64,000 nucleotides of DNA from Sporobacter sp963677825. GTDB lineage: Bacteria > Bacillota > Clostridia > Oscillospirales > Oscillospiraceae. Positions 34,401 through 43,008 of the stretch are shown here, one piece after another. The position numbers were made by a program, and so were the translations under genes. The stretch lies in NCBI GenBank assembly GCA_963677825.2, contig CAXXEF010000001.1, forward strand, positions 372,001 to 436,000, written 5' to 3'. The notes below the pieces were generated by a model. It did not search any database and had not been told where the DNA came from. It worked only from the letters and a program-made list of their open reading frames with translations. Each line of letters starts with the position of its first letter. The first letter of the stretch is position 1.

Positions 34401-35935
34401 CAGACGCCGCGCGCCGGGCGCTGGACGAAACGCTTAAAAACTGGCAGCAGATCACATCAAAGCTTGTTGTGCATACGCCGGATGCGCATCTCAATCACTA
34501 TCTTAACGGCTGGGCAACGTATCAAACGCTTGCCTGCCGCGTGCTCGGCCGCAGCTCACTGTACCAAAGCGGCGGCGCGTACGGCTTTCGCGATCAACTG
34601 CAGGATGTGTGCGCCATCGTCGACGAAGCACCGGATATCGCGCGCGCACATTTGACCCGCGCGGCACGTCATCAGTTCCTGGAGGGAGATGTTCAGCACT
34701 GGTGGCATCCCGGTGCAAAACTCAACGACGGTAAAAGCGATAAAGGCGTGCGCACGCGCTGCAGCGACGATCTCCTGTGGCTGCCGTACGCGCTGTGCAC
34801 GTACGCCGACATGACGGGCGATATGTCCGTTTACCGTGACTGTGCGCCGTATATTACCGCCGTTCCGCTGGCGGACGGTGAGGATGAACGGTACGAGCAG
34901 CCAAAAATCAGCGATGTATCCGAGACGCTTTTACGACATGCGATCCGCGCTGCCGATTTGTTCCTGCAGCGCGGAACAGGTCATCACGGCCTTGCGCTGA
35001 TGGGCACGGGCGACTGGAACGACGGGATGAATCTTGTCGGCGCGGGCGGCGCAGGTGAAAGCGTTTGGCTGACGTGGTTTGGCGCCGTGACACTCGGCAA
35101 ACTGTCCGATGCGTGCGCCCAATCGGACAATACAGCTGCGGCAACGCGGTTTTTAGAGGCCGCCGACGCGTTGCGAGAAGCCGCAGAAGACGCTTGGGAC
35201 GGCGACTGGTACCGACGCGGTTACTACGACAGCGGCGCGCCGCTCGGCTCCTGCACATCCGACGAATGCGCCATCGATTCGATCGCACAAAGCTTTGCCG
35301 CGCTGGCCGGTGCCGACGCAGCGAAAACAAAAACAGCCCTGCGCGCGTCGATCGAGCGGCTTTACGATCCGCAGACGCGTCTTGTGCGCTTGTTCGACCC
35401 GCCGTTTTCGCATGGATTGAGTAAGCCGGGCTATATCAAGGGCTACAGTCCTGGCTTTCGTGAAAACGGCGGTCAGTATACGCATGGCGCCGTCTGGCTC
35501 GCGATGGGTCTTTTCCTGGAAGGCATGACCGACGAGGGCTGGGAAATTTCACGCGCACTCTTGCCGCAGGGGCGCCCGGATGATATCTACCGCACCGAGC
35601 CGTACGTGATGGCCGCCGATGTCTATTCAGCGCCCGGCCATGTCGGACGCGGCGGGTGGACGTGGTATACGGGCGCAGCAGGCTGGTATAAGCGCGTCGC
35701 ACTCGAAAACCTGCTCGGGCTGCGTCTAATCGGCGGGGAGCTGCATGTACGCCCGACGCTGCCGTCCGGCTGGAGCGGTTATTCGGCCGACTGGACGCAG
35801 GAAGACACGACGTATCACATTGCCGTTGACGCCGCCGGTGTTGCCACCATAACGACGAGCGGAAAAGCACCGAAAACGCCTTCTGTCGTCATTGAAAACG
35901 ATGCCGCCGTGACAAACAGTAATAATTCACAATAA
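28481..35935 (+). CDS. cyclic beta-1,2-glucan synthase-like protein (GT84-GH144-like-GH94)
   Basis: 2,484 residues, ATG with GGAGGAA upstream. Two membrane helices near 285-330 precede the glycosyltransferase domain, which has LTLDGDTRL near 490, SHDLLEGAYLR near 602 and HRWTRGDWQ near 637 (D..D..D..RW logic of family-2-like GTs). More helices follow near 682-850. A glucoamylase-like domain starts near 893 (AHRTSPTNIGLALLSAL, then STVDSGNFAG). The C-terminal third (from about 1730) is a GH94 phosphorylase unit: HHYNDDNSFTFDMDGRLPLNAWSHLL and the catalytic-Asp segment GDWNDGMNLVG near 2175. This is the NdvB/Chv-type order; NdvB is somewhat longer. Likely product: membrane-linked synthesis and chain-length control of cyclic beta-1,2-glucan. 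Stands alone between divergent and M16 genes. Confidence 0.88.
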   Translation: MTNRRNDDSFSLDALGRFAEQTARAVTPGKPVSTAAAVTAGQHMLADVKSVMLLGTAYADKHDTVPQALEWLLDNWYIAEREGKSAITDLKAIRRLRADARGRGGLVIKAASDAFVQYCLGAVDGERMGVFLDRFQDARCLTEAELGAFIPALRLSLIGALAAACRRLRAVLTDGATSDELPEAFCRCFTSLRFLAGFDASGVLENVNRVEQTLRLDPAGVYAQMDEHTRCAYRRDVARLAAKTGDSAAKTAEKVFKLAENASKHVGWYIYAEPLGTPTKKRNGGFYIALIVLGSLFLSLLISFALDLPAISVLLLLPISEVIKNITDYIILRVEPPRRIMRLELDGGVPDEGRTLCTISLLLSSPESGERAARLLEEYRHANRDAGSNLLFGILADLPDATALTHPDDDIALQRTRAVIDTLNSRFGGGFFLFSRDRQYNPRDKKYTVWERKRGAVLELCRLLCARPTGLHRIAGDPLQLKNVRYVLTLDGDTRLCAGAARELVGAAMHPLNTPVVDRVRGIVTQGCGILQPRISVDLTAANQTLYARIFAGQGGIDPYGGVTGDIYQNLFGTGSFAGKGLIDVRAYLDCLDNRFPENIVLSHDLLEGAYLRCRLAGDIELTDGFPGKVTTYYDRLHRWTRGDWQSLPWLGRRVRGADGLKTRNVLGQLDRWKIADNLRRSLVGVFTMASLILAMLFDNSDFLWVSLVAVLSVLSHLFITSAVEMFNRHRRRVRYHSAVVSGIGGQLVQTLIKLILLPYEAWISLSAAITALYRMRISRRDLLAWVTAADSERLSKNSVLFVFKRMWPAILGSVLIAVFTPFISAWIVTIVWALSPLLVQWLSRPVRRDNAPSVEDKMTLTRMAGDIWRYFDELLTPDDNYLPPDNFQEQPAVGVAHRTSPTNIGLALLSALAAVDLGACKAPRAVWLISNMLETIRRLPKWNGHLYNWYDTTTLQILQPSYVSTVDSGNFAGCLIVLREGLIELGEHDLAADVQKLLDAMSFRPLYDEKRRLFYIGLDLTRGQPTEGWYDLLASEARQTSYIAVARGDVPRKHWRRLGRALVSKDGYRGMASWTGTMFEYFMPELLLPCYENSLIYESLKFCLYVQKKSAHDIPWGMSESAFYAFDHTLSYRYKAHGVQRLALKRGMGREAVVSPYSTFLALPLDPRSAMRNLRRLNALDMDGRYGLCEAADFTPARQRGGRYEVVRTYMAHHLGMSLVAIDNVLRGGIMQQRFLRDREMAAFTELLQEKVPVGGLVLRRTPRDVPEKPSRAPDERWGKVCDNIDTRNPSCAVLSNGAYTVVCAETGQTRSVWNAVTLTRASPDATGQQAGIAFFLKTDNALIPLQPAPMFDDSIDYSAVLSGASCRISAKKDGIDAAVTVSVPENETGELRVVELTASAAMDGELICYLEPVLSPLGDYLSHPAFSKLSLETMAVDGTVVVKRRPRGRGRGIALAFGCDSPYTFDTSREKALGRGGLLSLPSALSREADETTGAVLDPCVLARVPVRLTPGAVTRVRFAMTTAARPESAATAARRLACADASTVYSRLDELARRLGLTAGETERAMALVTPVLYPSPDRHIGEKATAALRRGQQGLWPLGISGDLPVVSVVIDSQNDIERYDWLVPAHRLLGDSGVAFDLVYLVSGGGDYHSRLRGSLLEALRARLSDLRLETRGGVHIVNVPSDGAETVRAVSVRVFTPDLDADAPERDDSSPPAPRRFYPAVASRSLTHHYNDDNSFTFDMDGRLPLNAWSHLLSNGTYGYIATDAGTGHMWYLNARENPINRWLNDSLTTSGTEHLCLLTDDSPVSLFAEPDGRHCSITYGFGWACWRKTIGSVTVTTTAFVPSGTAARVLLVETDAAAPVRISYDTDLVLAPDPASSVYVETVRRGVFITARNPYNTDFPDTVFLLTASSEPTAFTCAAASRDADRFDGKTGVGFSPCAAAVYTVTGPLVIVTGCAAPDALRALADPDAARRALDETLKNWQQITSKLVVHTPDAHLNHYLNGWATYQTLACRVLGRSSLYQSGGAYGFRDQLQDVCAIVDEAPDIARAHLTRAARHQFLEGDVQHWWHPGAKLNDGKSDKGVRTRCSDDLLWLPYALCTYADMTGDMSVYRDCAPYITAVPLADGEDERYEQPKISDVSETLLRHAIRAADLFLQRGTGHHGLALMGTGDWNDGMNLVGAGGAGESVWLTWFGAVTLGKLSDACAQSDNTAAATRFLEAADALREAAEDAWDGDWYRRGYYDSGAPLGSCTSDECAIDSIAQSFAALAGADAAKTKTALRASIERLYDPQTRLVRLFDPPFSHGLSKPGYIKGYSPGFRENGGQYTHGAVWLAMGLFLEGMTDEGWEISRALLPQGRPDDIYRTEPYVMAADVYSAPGHVGRGGWTWYTGAAGWYKRVALENLLGLRLIGGELHVRPTLPSGWSGYSADWTQEDTTYHIAVDAAGVATITTSGKAPKTPSVVIENDAAVTNSNNSQ

Positions 35936-35941
35936 ATTAAT

Positions 35942-35970
35942 TTTCCAAAGTTTATGAAAAGTAGTATAAT
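35942..35970 (+). promoter_or_regulatory. sigma-A promoter of the M16 pair
   Basis: -35 TTTCCA (35942-35947), 17-bp spacer, -10 TATAAT (35965-35970); start codon 38 bp downstream. Confidence 0.55.
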
Positions 35971-36007
35971 AAACAAAGTATATTAAATATTTTATCGGAG
36001 GAACTGC

Positions 36008-37330
36008 ATGCAGGAACTCGTACGCAAGCAGATTATGCCGGACGTGACCTTAACAAGTGTCAGAACCGACAAATTCAAAACATGTTGTTTGTCGGTCAAT
36101 CTGATTACGAAGCTCGACAAGGAAACGGCCGCTAAAAACGCCCTGCTGCCGCGCGTGCTGTTACGCGGAACGGCAACACATCCGGATATGCAAAGCATCA
36201 ACAGCTATCTGGACGGGCTATACGGCGCACGCATCGTACCGATGGTGCGCAAAAAAGGCGAAAATCACTGCATCGGCTTCATGGCCGATTTCATTGACGA
36301 TGATTTTGTACCGCACGGCGAGGAGATCCTTGAGAAAACCGCCGCGCTGCTTGGCGAGATGCTCGTCTCGCCCAACACACACGGCGGCCTGCTGCAGGCA
36401 TCCTACGTCGACAGTGAGCGCAAGAATCTCATCGACGATATTCGCGCTGCCATCAATGACAAGCGCCGCTACGCGCTGGACAGGCTGTTTGAACTGATGT
36501 GTTCAGACGAAGCGTTTGGCGTCGGCAGGCTCGGCACGGAAAGCGCCGCCGAATCGATTACCGCGCTGTCACTGACAAAGCACTTTAAGCAGCTACTGGC
36601 GACGTCGCGCATTGAAATCTTTTACTGTGGCGCACATTCTGCGGCACGCGTTGAAGCCGCGCTCGTCGAGGCGTTCAGTTCCCTGCCGCGAATGGGAAAA
36701 GCCGAACGTCTGATAACTGACATTGTGCTGGAGCCGCCGTCCGAGACGCCACGTTCTTTTACAGACGTGCTTGACGTCGGTCAGGGCAAGCTGTCGGTCG
36801 GATTCCGGCTTGGTAAAGCGATGCTCTCGCCCAACTACGCGGTGCTTCTGGTGTTTAACGCCGTTTACGGCGGTTCCGTCACGTCAAAGCTCTTTACCAA
36901 CGTGCGCGAAAAGCTGTCGCTGTGCTATTATGCCAGCAGCGTTATCGAAAAGCATAAGGGCATTCTTGCCGTGACGTCGGGCGTCGAGTTTTCCAAGTTC
37001 GACGCGGCGCTCAGCGAGATTCTCGCCCAGCTTGACGCGATCAAAAACGGCGACGTGACCGATTGGGAGCTCCAGTCGGCCAAGCGCGAGGTCATCACCT
37101 CGATCAAAGCGACGATGGACAAGCTGTCCGGCCTTGAGGAGCTGTTCTTCGATCAGTCGATCGCCTCAATCAAGATTACGCCCGATGAGCTGGCCGCACT
37201 GGCCGACGGCGTCACGCGCGAGGAAATCCAAACGCTCGCATCCGGTATCACGCTTGACTCGGTCTACTACCTGACAGGCACGGAGCAACCGGTCTCCACG
37301 ACAACGGAAGGAGACGCCGATGACAAATAA
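36008..37330 (+). CDS. ymfF: M16-family protein, YmfF type (no zinc motif)
   Basis: 440 residues, GGAGG before the ATG. Two M16-like halves (VRTDKFKTCCLSVNLIT...; FRLGKAMLSPNYAVLLVFNAVYGGSVTSKLFTNVREKLSLCYYASS). The HxxEH zinc site expected in an active M16 subunit is absent; HPDMQSINSYLDGLYGARI stands in that region. It probably works as the non-catalytic partner of the downstream YmfH-type protein, as in B. subtilis where the pair is linked with EF-P modification. Overlaps the next gene by 11 bp. Confidence 0.85.
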   Translation: MQELVRKQIMPDVTLTSVRTDKFKTCCLSVNLITKLDKETAAKNALLPRVLLRGTATHPDMQSINSYLDGLYGARIVPMVRKKGENHCIGFMADFIDDDFVPHGEEILEKTAALLGEMLVSPNTHGGLLQASYVDSERKNLIDDIRAAINDKRRYALDRLFELMCSDEAFGVGRLGTESAAESITALSLTKHFKQLLATSRIEIFYCGAHSAARVEAALVEAFSSLPRMGKAERLITDIVLEPPSETPRSFTDVLDVGQGKLSVGFRLGKAMLSPNYAVLLVFNAVYGGSVTSKLFTNVREKLSLCYYASSVIEKHKGILAVTSGVEFSKFDAALSEILAQLDAIKNGDVTDWELQSAKREVITSIKATMDKLSGLEELFFDQSIASIKITPDELAALADGVTREEIQTLASGITLDSVYYLTGTEQPVSTTTEGDADDK

Positions 37331-38600
37331 ATGCTACGACCGGCTTGGTGAGCAGGTCTTCACTGAAAAGCTTGAAAACGGGTTGACGGTTTACGTCATC
37401 CCTAAAAAAGGCTACAATAAGAGCTATGCATTTTTCGCGGCCGACTACGGCGGTGCCGACCGTCGCTTCCGCTACGGCGGCAAATGGATTGATACGCCCG
37501 CGGGCGTCGCGCACTTTCTGGAGCATAAGATGTTCGATACGCCAGACGGCGGCAACGCGCTGACGGCGCTGTCTTCAAACGGCGCGTCACCCAATGCGTT
37601 TACCAGCACGGATATCACTGCGTATTTCTTTGAAAGTACGGAAAAGTTTGACGAAAACCTCGAAACGCTGCTTGGATTCGTCAGCGTGCCCTACTTTAAG
37701 CCTGAGAGCGTCCAGAAGGAGCAGGGCATCATCGGCCAGGAAATCGGCATGGTGGAGGACGATCCGTTCTACGCCGGCTACTACGGCCTTCTACGCGCCT
37801 TGTACGCGCACAATCCGATGCGCGACAGCGTCGCCGGTACGGTCGAAAGCATTGCCGAGATCACATCGGATACGCTGTACAGCTGCCATTCGGTGTTCTA
37901 TAATCCGTCCAATATGGTCTTGTGTGTCGCCGGTGATGTCGATCCCGATCAAGTAACGGCGCTTGCGCGTAAGATTCTGCCGAAAACGCCAGGAGAGGTA
38001 CCGCGGCGCGACTACGGCGAAACCGAGGCGCTCTCCCCCGTTGATAAAAAGACAGAAACGGCCATGGAGGTCAGCAGCCCGATCTTTTTCATCGGATCCA
38101 AAGTCACGCCCGGCGAAACCGGCGAGGAACGGCTGCGTCAGGAGCTTGTCGGCGCGTTGGCGCTTGAGATACTGGCAGGTACGTCTGCCCCGCTGTACCT
38201 GAATCTTTATAAAGACGGGCTTATTAACGCCAACTTCTCCGTATCGTTTGAGACGTATTCGTGCGGCGCCTATACGCTGGCTGTCGGCGAAAGCGACGAG
38301 CCGGACGCCGTTTTCAAGGCTTACGCCGATAGAGCGCAGGAACTGGCCGACAAAGGGCCGGACGACGCGCTGTTTGAGCAGCTGAAGAAAGCGACGCTCG
38401 GACGGATCATCCGTTCGCTTAACTCGTTTGACAATATCTGCTATGAACGCGCCAAGGGTTATTTCCGCGGCTACGACGCCTACGAGGCGGCCGGCGTGCT
38501 GGATACCGTCACCACGGCAGATATCCGGAGATTCTATAAAGAATTCATGGTCGCAGACAATATGGCGCTGTCCGTTGTTCGCCCGAAACCGACAAAATAG
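37320..38600 (+). CDS. ymfH: M16-family zinc peptidase, YmfH type
   Basis: 426 residues. Zinc motif AHFLEHKMF (HxxEH) near residue 62, with the distal Glu region QEIGMVEDDPFY; C-terminal M16 half with RGYDAYEAAGVL. Catalytic partner of the preceding YmfF-type protein; the pair resembles M16 heterodimers. Coupled by overlap. Confidence 0.87.
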   Translation: MTNKCYDRLGEQVFTEKLENGLTVYVIPKKGYNKSYAFFAADYGGADRRFRYGGKWIDTPAGVAHFLEHKMFDTPDGGNALTALSSNGASPNAFTSTDITAYFFESTEKFDENLETLLGFVSVPYFKPESVQKEQGIIGQEIGMVEDDPFYAGYYGLLRALYAHNPMRDSVAGTVESIAEITSDTLYSCHSVFYNPSNMVLCVAGDVDPDQVTALARKILPKTPGEVPRRDYGETEALSPVDKKTETAMEVSSPIFFIGSKVTPGETGEERLRQELVGALALEILAGTSAPLYLNLYKDGLINANFSVSFETYSCGAYTLAVGESDEPDAVFKAYADRAQELADKGPDDALFEQLKKATLGRIIRSLNSFDNICYERAKGYFRGYDAYEAAGVLDTVTTADIRRFYKEFMVADNMALSVVRPKPTK

Positions 38601-38635
38601 ACATTAGAAATACGCTTAAATAAGGGTTGGTATTA

Positions 38636-39523
38636 TTGCAAGGCATTAAAATTACGTTCCCAATACTCGGCGACGACTTCGTGCTTGACCCACCGACGTA
38701 TTTTTCGGTATTCGGACGGCACATCACGCTGTACGCTGTTATTATCATGGCCGGATTTATACTTGCCGGCCTGTACATCATCAAACGACGGTCTGTTTTC
38801 GGGCTCACGCAGGATAACGTTTACGATATGTTCCTCATAGCGGTTCCGACCGGAATCGTCGGTGCGCGGCTGTATTATGTGATTTTTAATCCCGAGGGCT
38901 ATTTCGGCGCGGGTAACTGGCTCAACATCTTTAAAGTTTGGAATGGCGGGCTGGCCATTTATGGCGGCGTCATCGCCGTATCTGTGGGGCTGATCATTTA
39001 CGCACGCGTGAAGAAAATACCGGCCGGCGCGATTTTTGACGCCAGCGCGCTCGGCGTGCTTATCGGACAGGCGATCGGCCGCTGGGGCAACTTTATCAAT
39101 CGTGAGGCGTTTGGTTACGAAACCGACGTGCCCTGGCGCATGGGTCTGACGTATCCCGGCGGCGGTACCATCTTCGTCCATCCGACGTTCTTATACGAGT
39201 CACTGTGGAATGTAATCGGATTTATTCTGCTGCACCTGCTGTCGAAGTACCACCGAAAATTCGACGGGCAGCTGATCCTGATGTATCTCGTCTGGTACGG
39301 CTTCGGCCGCTTCTGGATTGAGGGGCTGCGCACAGACAGCCTGTACGTATTTCAGACAGACATCCGCGTCTCGCAGCTCGTCGCGGCCGTCACCGCTGTC
39401 GTCGGTGCGTTTTTCCTGATCCGCAACTGGCTGCGCGCTAAAAAAGAACCCGTCAGTCTCTACGCCGACCGTGTCCTTACGGTCGCGGACGATACGCAGG
39501 CCCCCGATACGGACGACGACTAA
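38636..39523 (+). CDS. lgt: prolipoprotein diacylglyceryl transferase
   Basis: 295 residues from a TTG at 38636 (AAGGG 9 bp upstream; an upstream TTG at 38627 is too close). Seven membrane segments. Signature GRWGNFINREAFGYETD, plus VWNGGLAIYGGVI, PTFLYESLWN and RFWIEGLRTDSL. Transfers diacylglyceryl from phosphatidylglycerol to the lipobox Cys of prolipoproteins in the membrane. Confidence 0.96.
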   Translation: MQGIKITFPILGDDFVLDPPTYFSVFGRHITLYAVIIMAGFILAGLYIIKRRSVFGLTQDNVYDMFLIAVPTGIVGARLYYVIFNPEGYFGAGNWLNIFKVWNGGLAIYGGVIAVSVGLIIYARVKKIPAGAIFDASALGVLIGQAIGRWGNFINREAFGYETDVPWRMGLTYPGGGTIFVHPTFLYESLWNVIGFILLHLLSKYHRKFDGQLILMYLVWYGFGRFWIEGLRTDSLYVFQTDIRVSQLVAAVTAVVGAFFLIRNWLRAKKEPVSLYADRVLTVADDTQAPDTDDD

Positions 39524-39591
39524 CTGTACAAACAACAATGCGCGCCGAACGCGCTGACATATGATGACAATAAACAACATGGAGGTAAACT

Positions 39592-40077
39592 ATGACGAAC
39601 CCGAATTTTGAAGACTTCAAGAAGAAAGCCAAAGTAACAATGGCGACAATCGCTGACAAATCGGTCGAACTGTATAAGGCTGCCGAGGAAAAAACGCGCC
39701 TGCTCGCGCAGAAGGCGCGCCTTAAAACGGAGGTCGCGCTCGAACGCGGCAATATCCGCCGTCTGTACCGCGAGATTGGCGAGATTTACTACGAAATCCA
39801 TAAAGACGCACCGGAAGAAGCGCTTGCACAAGATTGCGCGGAGGTTACCGCATCGTACGAGGTGATTGCGGATAAGCTTGAGCAGATCGAGCAGCTGCGC
39901 GCGAAGCTGTGCTTCGGGCCCGATGTTGAGCTGATTTACGACGATATCGTTCCCGAGGACATTGACGAAGCCGAAGCTGCTGCCGGCGACAAGGTTTATA
40001 ATGAACCGACTGCCGAGACAGAACCGGATCCGGAAGCACCGACGTCCGGCCAGTATCCGCCCGAATTCAAAATGTAG
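39592..40077 (+). CDS. coiled-coil protein of unknown function
   Basis: 161 residues, GGAGGT before the ATG. Residues about 5-110 are helical and charged (KVTMATIADKSVELYKAAEEKTRLLAQKARLK, then RRLYREIGEIYYEIHK, then ADKLEQIEQLRAK), the tail is acidic and Pro/Glu-rich. No signal or membrane segment. Similar short coiled-coil proteins are common in Clostridia; no function known to me. A strong terminator follows. Confidence 0.7.
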   Translation: MTNPNFEDFKKKAKVTMATIADKSVELYKAAEEKTRLLAQKARLKTEVALERGNIRRLYREIGEIYYEIHKDAPEEALAQDCAEVTASYEVIADKLEQIEQLRAKLCFGPDVELIYDDIVPEDIDEAEAAAGDKVYNEPTAETEPDPEAPTSGQYPPEFKM

Positions 40078-40082
40078 CAATC

Positions 40083-40112
40083 AAAAAGCCCTGCCGAAAG
40101 GCAGGGCTTTTT
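40083..40112. terminator. bidirectional terminator
   Basis: Stem AAAAAGCCCTGCC pairs with GGCAGGGCTTTTT, loop GAAA; lies between convergent genes. Confidence 0.88.
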
Positions 40113-40155
40113 ATGCGTTGGATAAGAATCAGCCGTATGCTAGATAATATCTGCC

Positions 40156-42120
40156 TCAGCAGGTTTGGCTGGGATCTTTTCCTTCGGCGATGGCGGCTTT
40201 GGCAGCTTTGCCGTTGCGCTCAATTACTGAGCCGAGTACGACAGCCAAGAAACTCAGCGGCACCGAGATAATCGCCGGGTTTTTCAGTGGTATCGGCGCC
40301 TTGACATCGACAAGGTGATACACGCTGTTGAACGTCTCCTGCGAGAGCAAGATGAGTCCCAATGACAGTACAAGACCTGTAATGATGCCGGCGACAACGC
40401 CGTACTTCGTTGTTTTGCTCCAGAATAAGATCATCACGATGGCCGGCAAGTTGGCAGACGCCGCGACGGCGAACGCCCATCCGACAAGGAACGACACATT
40501 CATGCCTTTGAATGCAAGGCCCAGCAGAATCGCAACGACACCGATGACTACCGACGCCACGCGTGTTACGGCGATTTTCCGTTTATCGCCCATGTTCCGT
40601 CCGGCATAGCGGTCGAGGATATCATGCGACACGGCGCCCGAGGACGCCACGATCAAGCCGCTGACAGTACCGAGCACCGTCGCAAACGCGACCGCGGAGA
40701 TAATAGCAAAAATCAGTACGCCGAACGACTTGGCTAATAACGGTGCGGACATGTTATCGTTCGTCAGATCAATGACACCGCTGACCATCGCGCCAAGCCC
40801 CATATACAGCGTCAGCACATAGAACAAGCCGATCACCGCGATGGCGACGATCGTCGACTTGCGTGCCGACGACGGATTGGGCACCGTGTTGTATCGGATC
40901 AGAATATGCGGTAGCGCCGCCGTCCCGAGGAACAGCGCGAGCATCAGTGAAACAAAGTCGATCTGGTCGAGCAGCGTCGCCCCCTTAGACGCGTCGACAT
41001 GATACTTTAGTCCCGTCGTTAGGACGTCCTCACCGGCGGTCGGGACCTGATAGTAAATTGTTGTAACGCCCAAACTATCTTCAACGACCGTCTTTTCCCA
41101 GCGCACAACCGTGCCGTTTTTGATTGTATAGATAAACGAGAACGGGTCCAGTGTTTTCGTCTGCTCGACAAGATTGCCGTCCTCGTCATAAATCTCAGAC
41201 ATATGACCGACCTGATAAAACGCGCCGTCCTCCTTCGGCAGACCGTTGTACAGCGTCATGCCGTCACGGAGAATGGCGATGGTTTGCGTCTCGCTGAGCG
41301 TCATCGTTTCTTCGTCGATGAGCCATACAGACGCGATACCGTCTTTCATCAGCCGTGTAAAATGATGACCCTTGGCATCCGTAAAGTCATCTGCAACAGT
41401 GTATGTATTATCGGTGATTGCGACATTACCCGGCTGTATCTGCGTCGCCGACAACGTCACAAAATCGTGGTATTCCACTTCCCCGCCCTGATCCGGCGTC
41501 GTCGAAATGCCGCGCGACAAAATCAGGAATACCAGCACGATTGAAAATACGACCAGCATGCCGCCCTTTAGAAATTGTACGTACGTCGTTGAGGCCATAC
41601 CGGCCGTCGTAACGATGACAATAACAATCACACCGACCATGAGAACACCGACCCAATACGGCAGTCCCAACAGCGGCGTGACAAGCGAGCCCGCGCCGAC
41701 CATTTGCGGGATCAGGTAGAAAACGGATACTAAAACCGTACTGATCGCTGCCCAGAGCTGAATGCCTTTACAGTTGTACTTGTAGTCGATGGCGTCGGTA
41801 AACGTATATTTTCCCATACGCTTCATCGGCTCGGCGACAACGAACAGCGCTACAATCCAGCCGGCGAGGTAGCCGATGGAATAAAGAAATCCGTCATAAC
41901 CGGCGACGGCGATCATGCCGCAAATTCCCAGGAATGATGCGGCGGATAAATAGTCACCGGCAAAGGCAACGCCGTTGACGGACCAATGGATGGATCCGCC
42001 CGCTGCGAGATAGCTCGACGCGGACTTAGCTTTGCGTGAGAAATGGAACGAGATCATTAATACGGCGGCGACAATCATGATAAATACGACAATCGCCCAG
42101 ACTGATGGATTGTATATCAT
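40156..42120 (-). CDS. sodium:solute symporter (ActP-like) with extracytoplasmic insert
   Basis: 654 residues, about 100 longer than ActP-type symporters. SSS-family helices start VWAIVVFIMIVAAVLMISFHFSRKAKSASSYLAAGGSIHWSVNGVAFAGDYLSAASFLG, and GTAALPHILIRYNTV is typical of acetate/organic-acid symporters. Residues about 210-385 form a hydrophilic, mostly beta-like insert (STTPDQGGEVEYHDFV to KYHVDASKGATL) between helices. With the upstream DUF485 gene (4-bp overlap) it matches the yjcH-actP pairing. Substrate is likely a monocarboxylate such as acetate or pyruvate; not proven. Confidence 0.85.
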   Translation of the reverse strand: MIYNPSVWAIVVFIMIVAAVLMISFHFSRKAKSASSYLAAGGSIHWSVNGVAFAGDYLSAASFLGICGMIAVAGYDGFLYSIGYLAGWIVALFVVAEPMKRMGKYTFTDAIDYKYNCKGIQLWAAISTVLVSVFYLIPQMVGAGSLVTPLLGLPYWVGVLMVGVIVIVIVTTAGMASTTYVQFLKGGMLVVFSIVLVFLILSRGISTTPDQGGEVEYHDFVTLSATQIQPGNVAITDNTYTVADDFTDAKGHHFTRLMKDGIASVWLIDEETMTLSETQTIAILRDGMTLYNGLPKEDGAFYQVGHMSEIYDEDGNLVEQTKTLDPFSFIYTIKNGTVVRWEKTVVEDSLGVTTIYYQVPTAGEDVLTTGLKYHVDASKGATLLDQIDFVSLMLALFLGTAALPHILIRYNTVPNPSSARKSTIVAIAVIGLFYVLTLYMGLGAMVSGVIDLTNDNMSAPLLAKSFGVLIFAIISAVAFATVLGTVSGLIVASSGAVSHDILDRYAGRNMGDKRKIAVTRVASVVIGVVAILLGLAFKGMNVSFLVGWAFAVAASANLPAIVMILFWSKTTKYGVVAGIITGLVLSLGLILLSQETFNSVYHLVDVKAPIPLKNPAIISVPLSFLAVVLGSVIERNGKAAKAAIAEGKDPSQTC

Positions 42121-42428
42121 GCTTGGTCGTCCCCCTTTGCTTCTTCTGCTCGGCGTTTTTCGGCCATCTCCTCAAACAGCCGTTCGGCTCGCGTACCGAT
42201 ATGGTTGTACGCAAAAGCCAGCAGCATCGCCAGTAGAATCAGGCCGATCCCGTACGCGATAGCCATGTTCAAGCCGCCAATATTTATTTTCATAAAATCC
42301 GGACTAAAAATATTGATGACAATGAAACAAGCATAAAAAACCGCGTACAAAAAGAAAAGCCATTTACCGACGAGTTCCTTGATAATCGACGATTCGTCTT
42401 TTGCCCACTGGGTTGATTCTCCGTGCAT
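42117..42428 (-). CDS. DUF485 (YjcH-like) membrane protein
   Basis: 103 residues with two helices (KWLFFLYAVFYACFIVINIF and MAIAYGIGLILLAMLLAFAYNH) and a charged C-terminus. DUF485 proteins accompany acetate-type sodium:solute symporters. Stop overlaps the symporter ATG; AGGAGAAGGG precedes its own ATG. Confidence 0.82.
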   Translation of the reverse strand: MHGESTQWAKDESSIIKELVGKWLFFLYAVFYACFIVINIFSPDFMKINIGGLNMAIAYGIGLILLAMLLAFAYNHIGTRAERLFEEMAEKRRAEEAKGDDQA

Positions 42429-43008
42429 TTCCCTTCTCCTTTCAATACCATGTCAGCTAGTAGTGTTTAGCACTTTAGCAAAACACATCATTAACAATAT
42501 GCTCAAATAAAGAGCATGTCAACAAAATAGGCAAATAAGTTGGGCGCAATTTGCATAACTTTATATAATTTGTATAAATACGGTAGGAGACTATTGGCAA
42601 TATTGCGTTGTGCGTAGGCGATTTAAAGTGATACTGAGGCATGACCATAGACGCTGATTAGTAATAAACCATTCACAACGCAATAACAAACCAATAAGAA
42701 ATGTAGAGCGTTGTGTGAACATATCATTGCATGTTTTCTGATGGTACGCGCATATTAACAATCACCTGACTTAAAATAGTCACCGTGTAGTGATATTGAT
42801 GATATTTTAACGGCAGCTTCACTATGATGACAGTAATGCTACCGTAATTTACGCATAATGTGCGCTGCATTCAGGTACTGAAAGCCACGACAATCCTTAA
42901 TTTTTGTATTATTAACTTCGTTTTTTGCATTATTGTACGAAATAGACAGTTTATAGCAGTTTATAGTGGCTTTTTATATTTACTAAATTGCATTGAGGTG
43001 ATAAAATC
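42429..43008. other. AT-rich 580-bp region upstream of the one-carbon gene cluster
   Basis: No convincing gene. It holds a 12-bp perfect inverted repeat TATTGCGTTGTG (42601-42612) / CACAACGCAATA (42674-42685), a third related half-site GCGTTGTG near 42708, and a tandem 10-bp repeat CAGTTTATAG (42947-42956, 42957-42966). These may be operator or leader-RNA elements for metF. I see no cobalamin, SAM or tetrahydrofolate riboswitch pattern. Confidence 0.5.
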
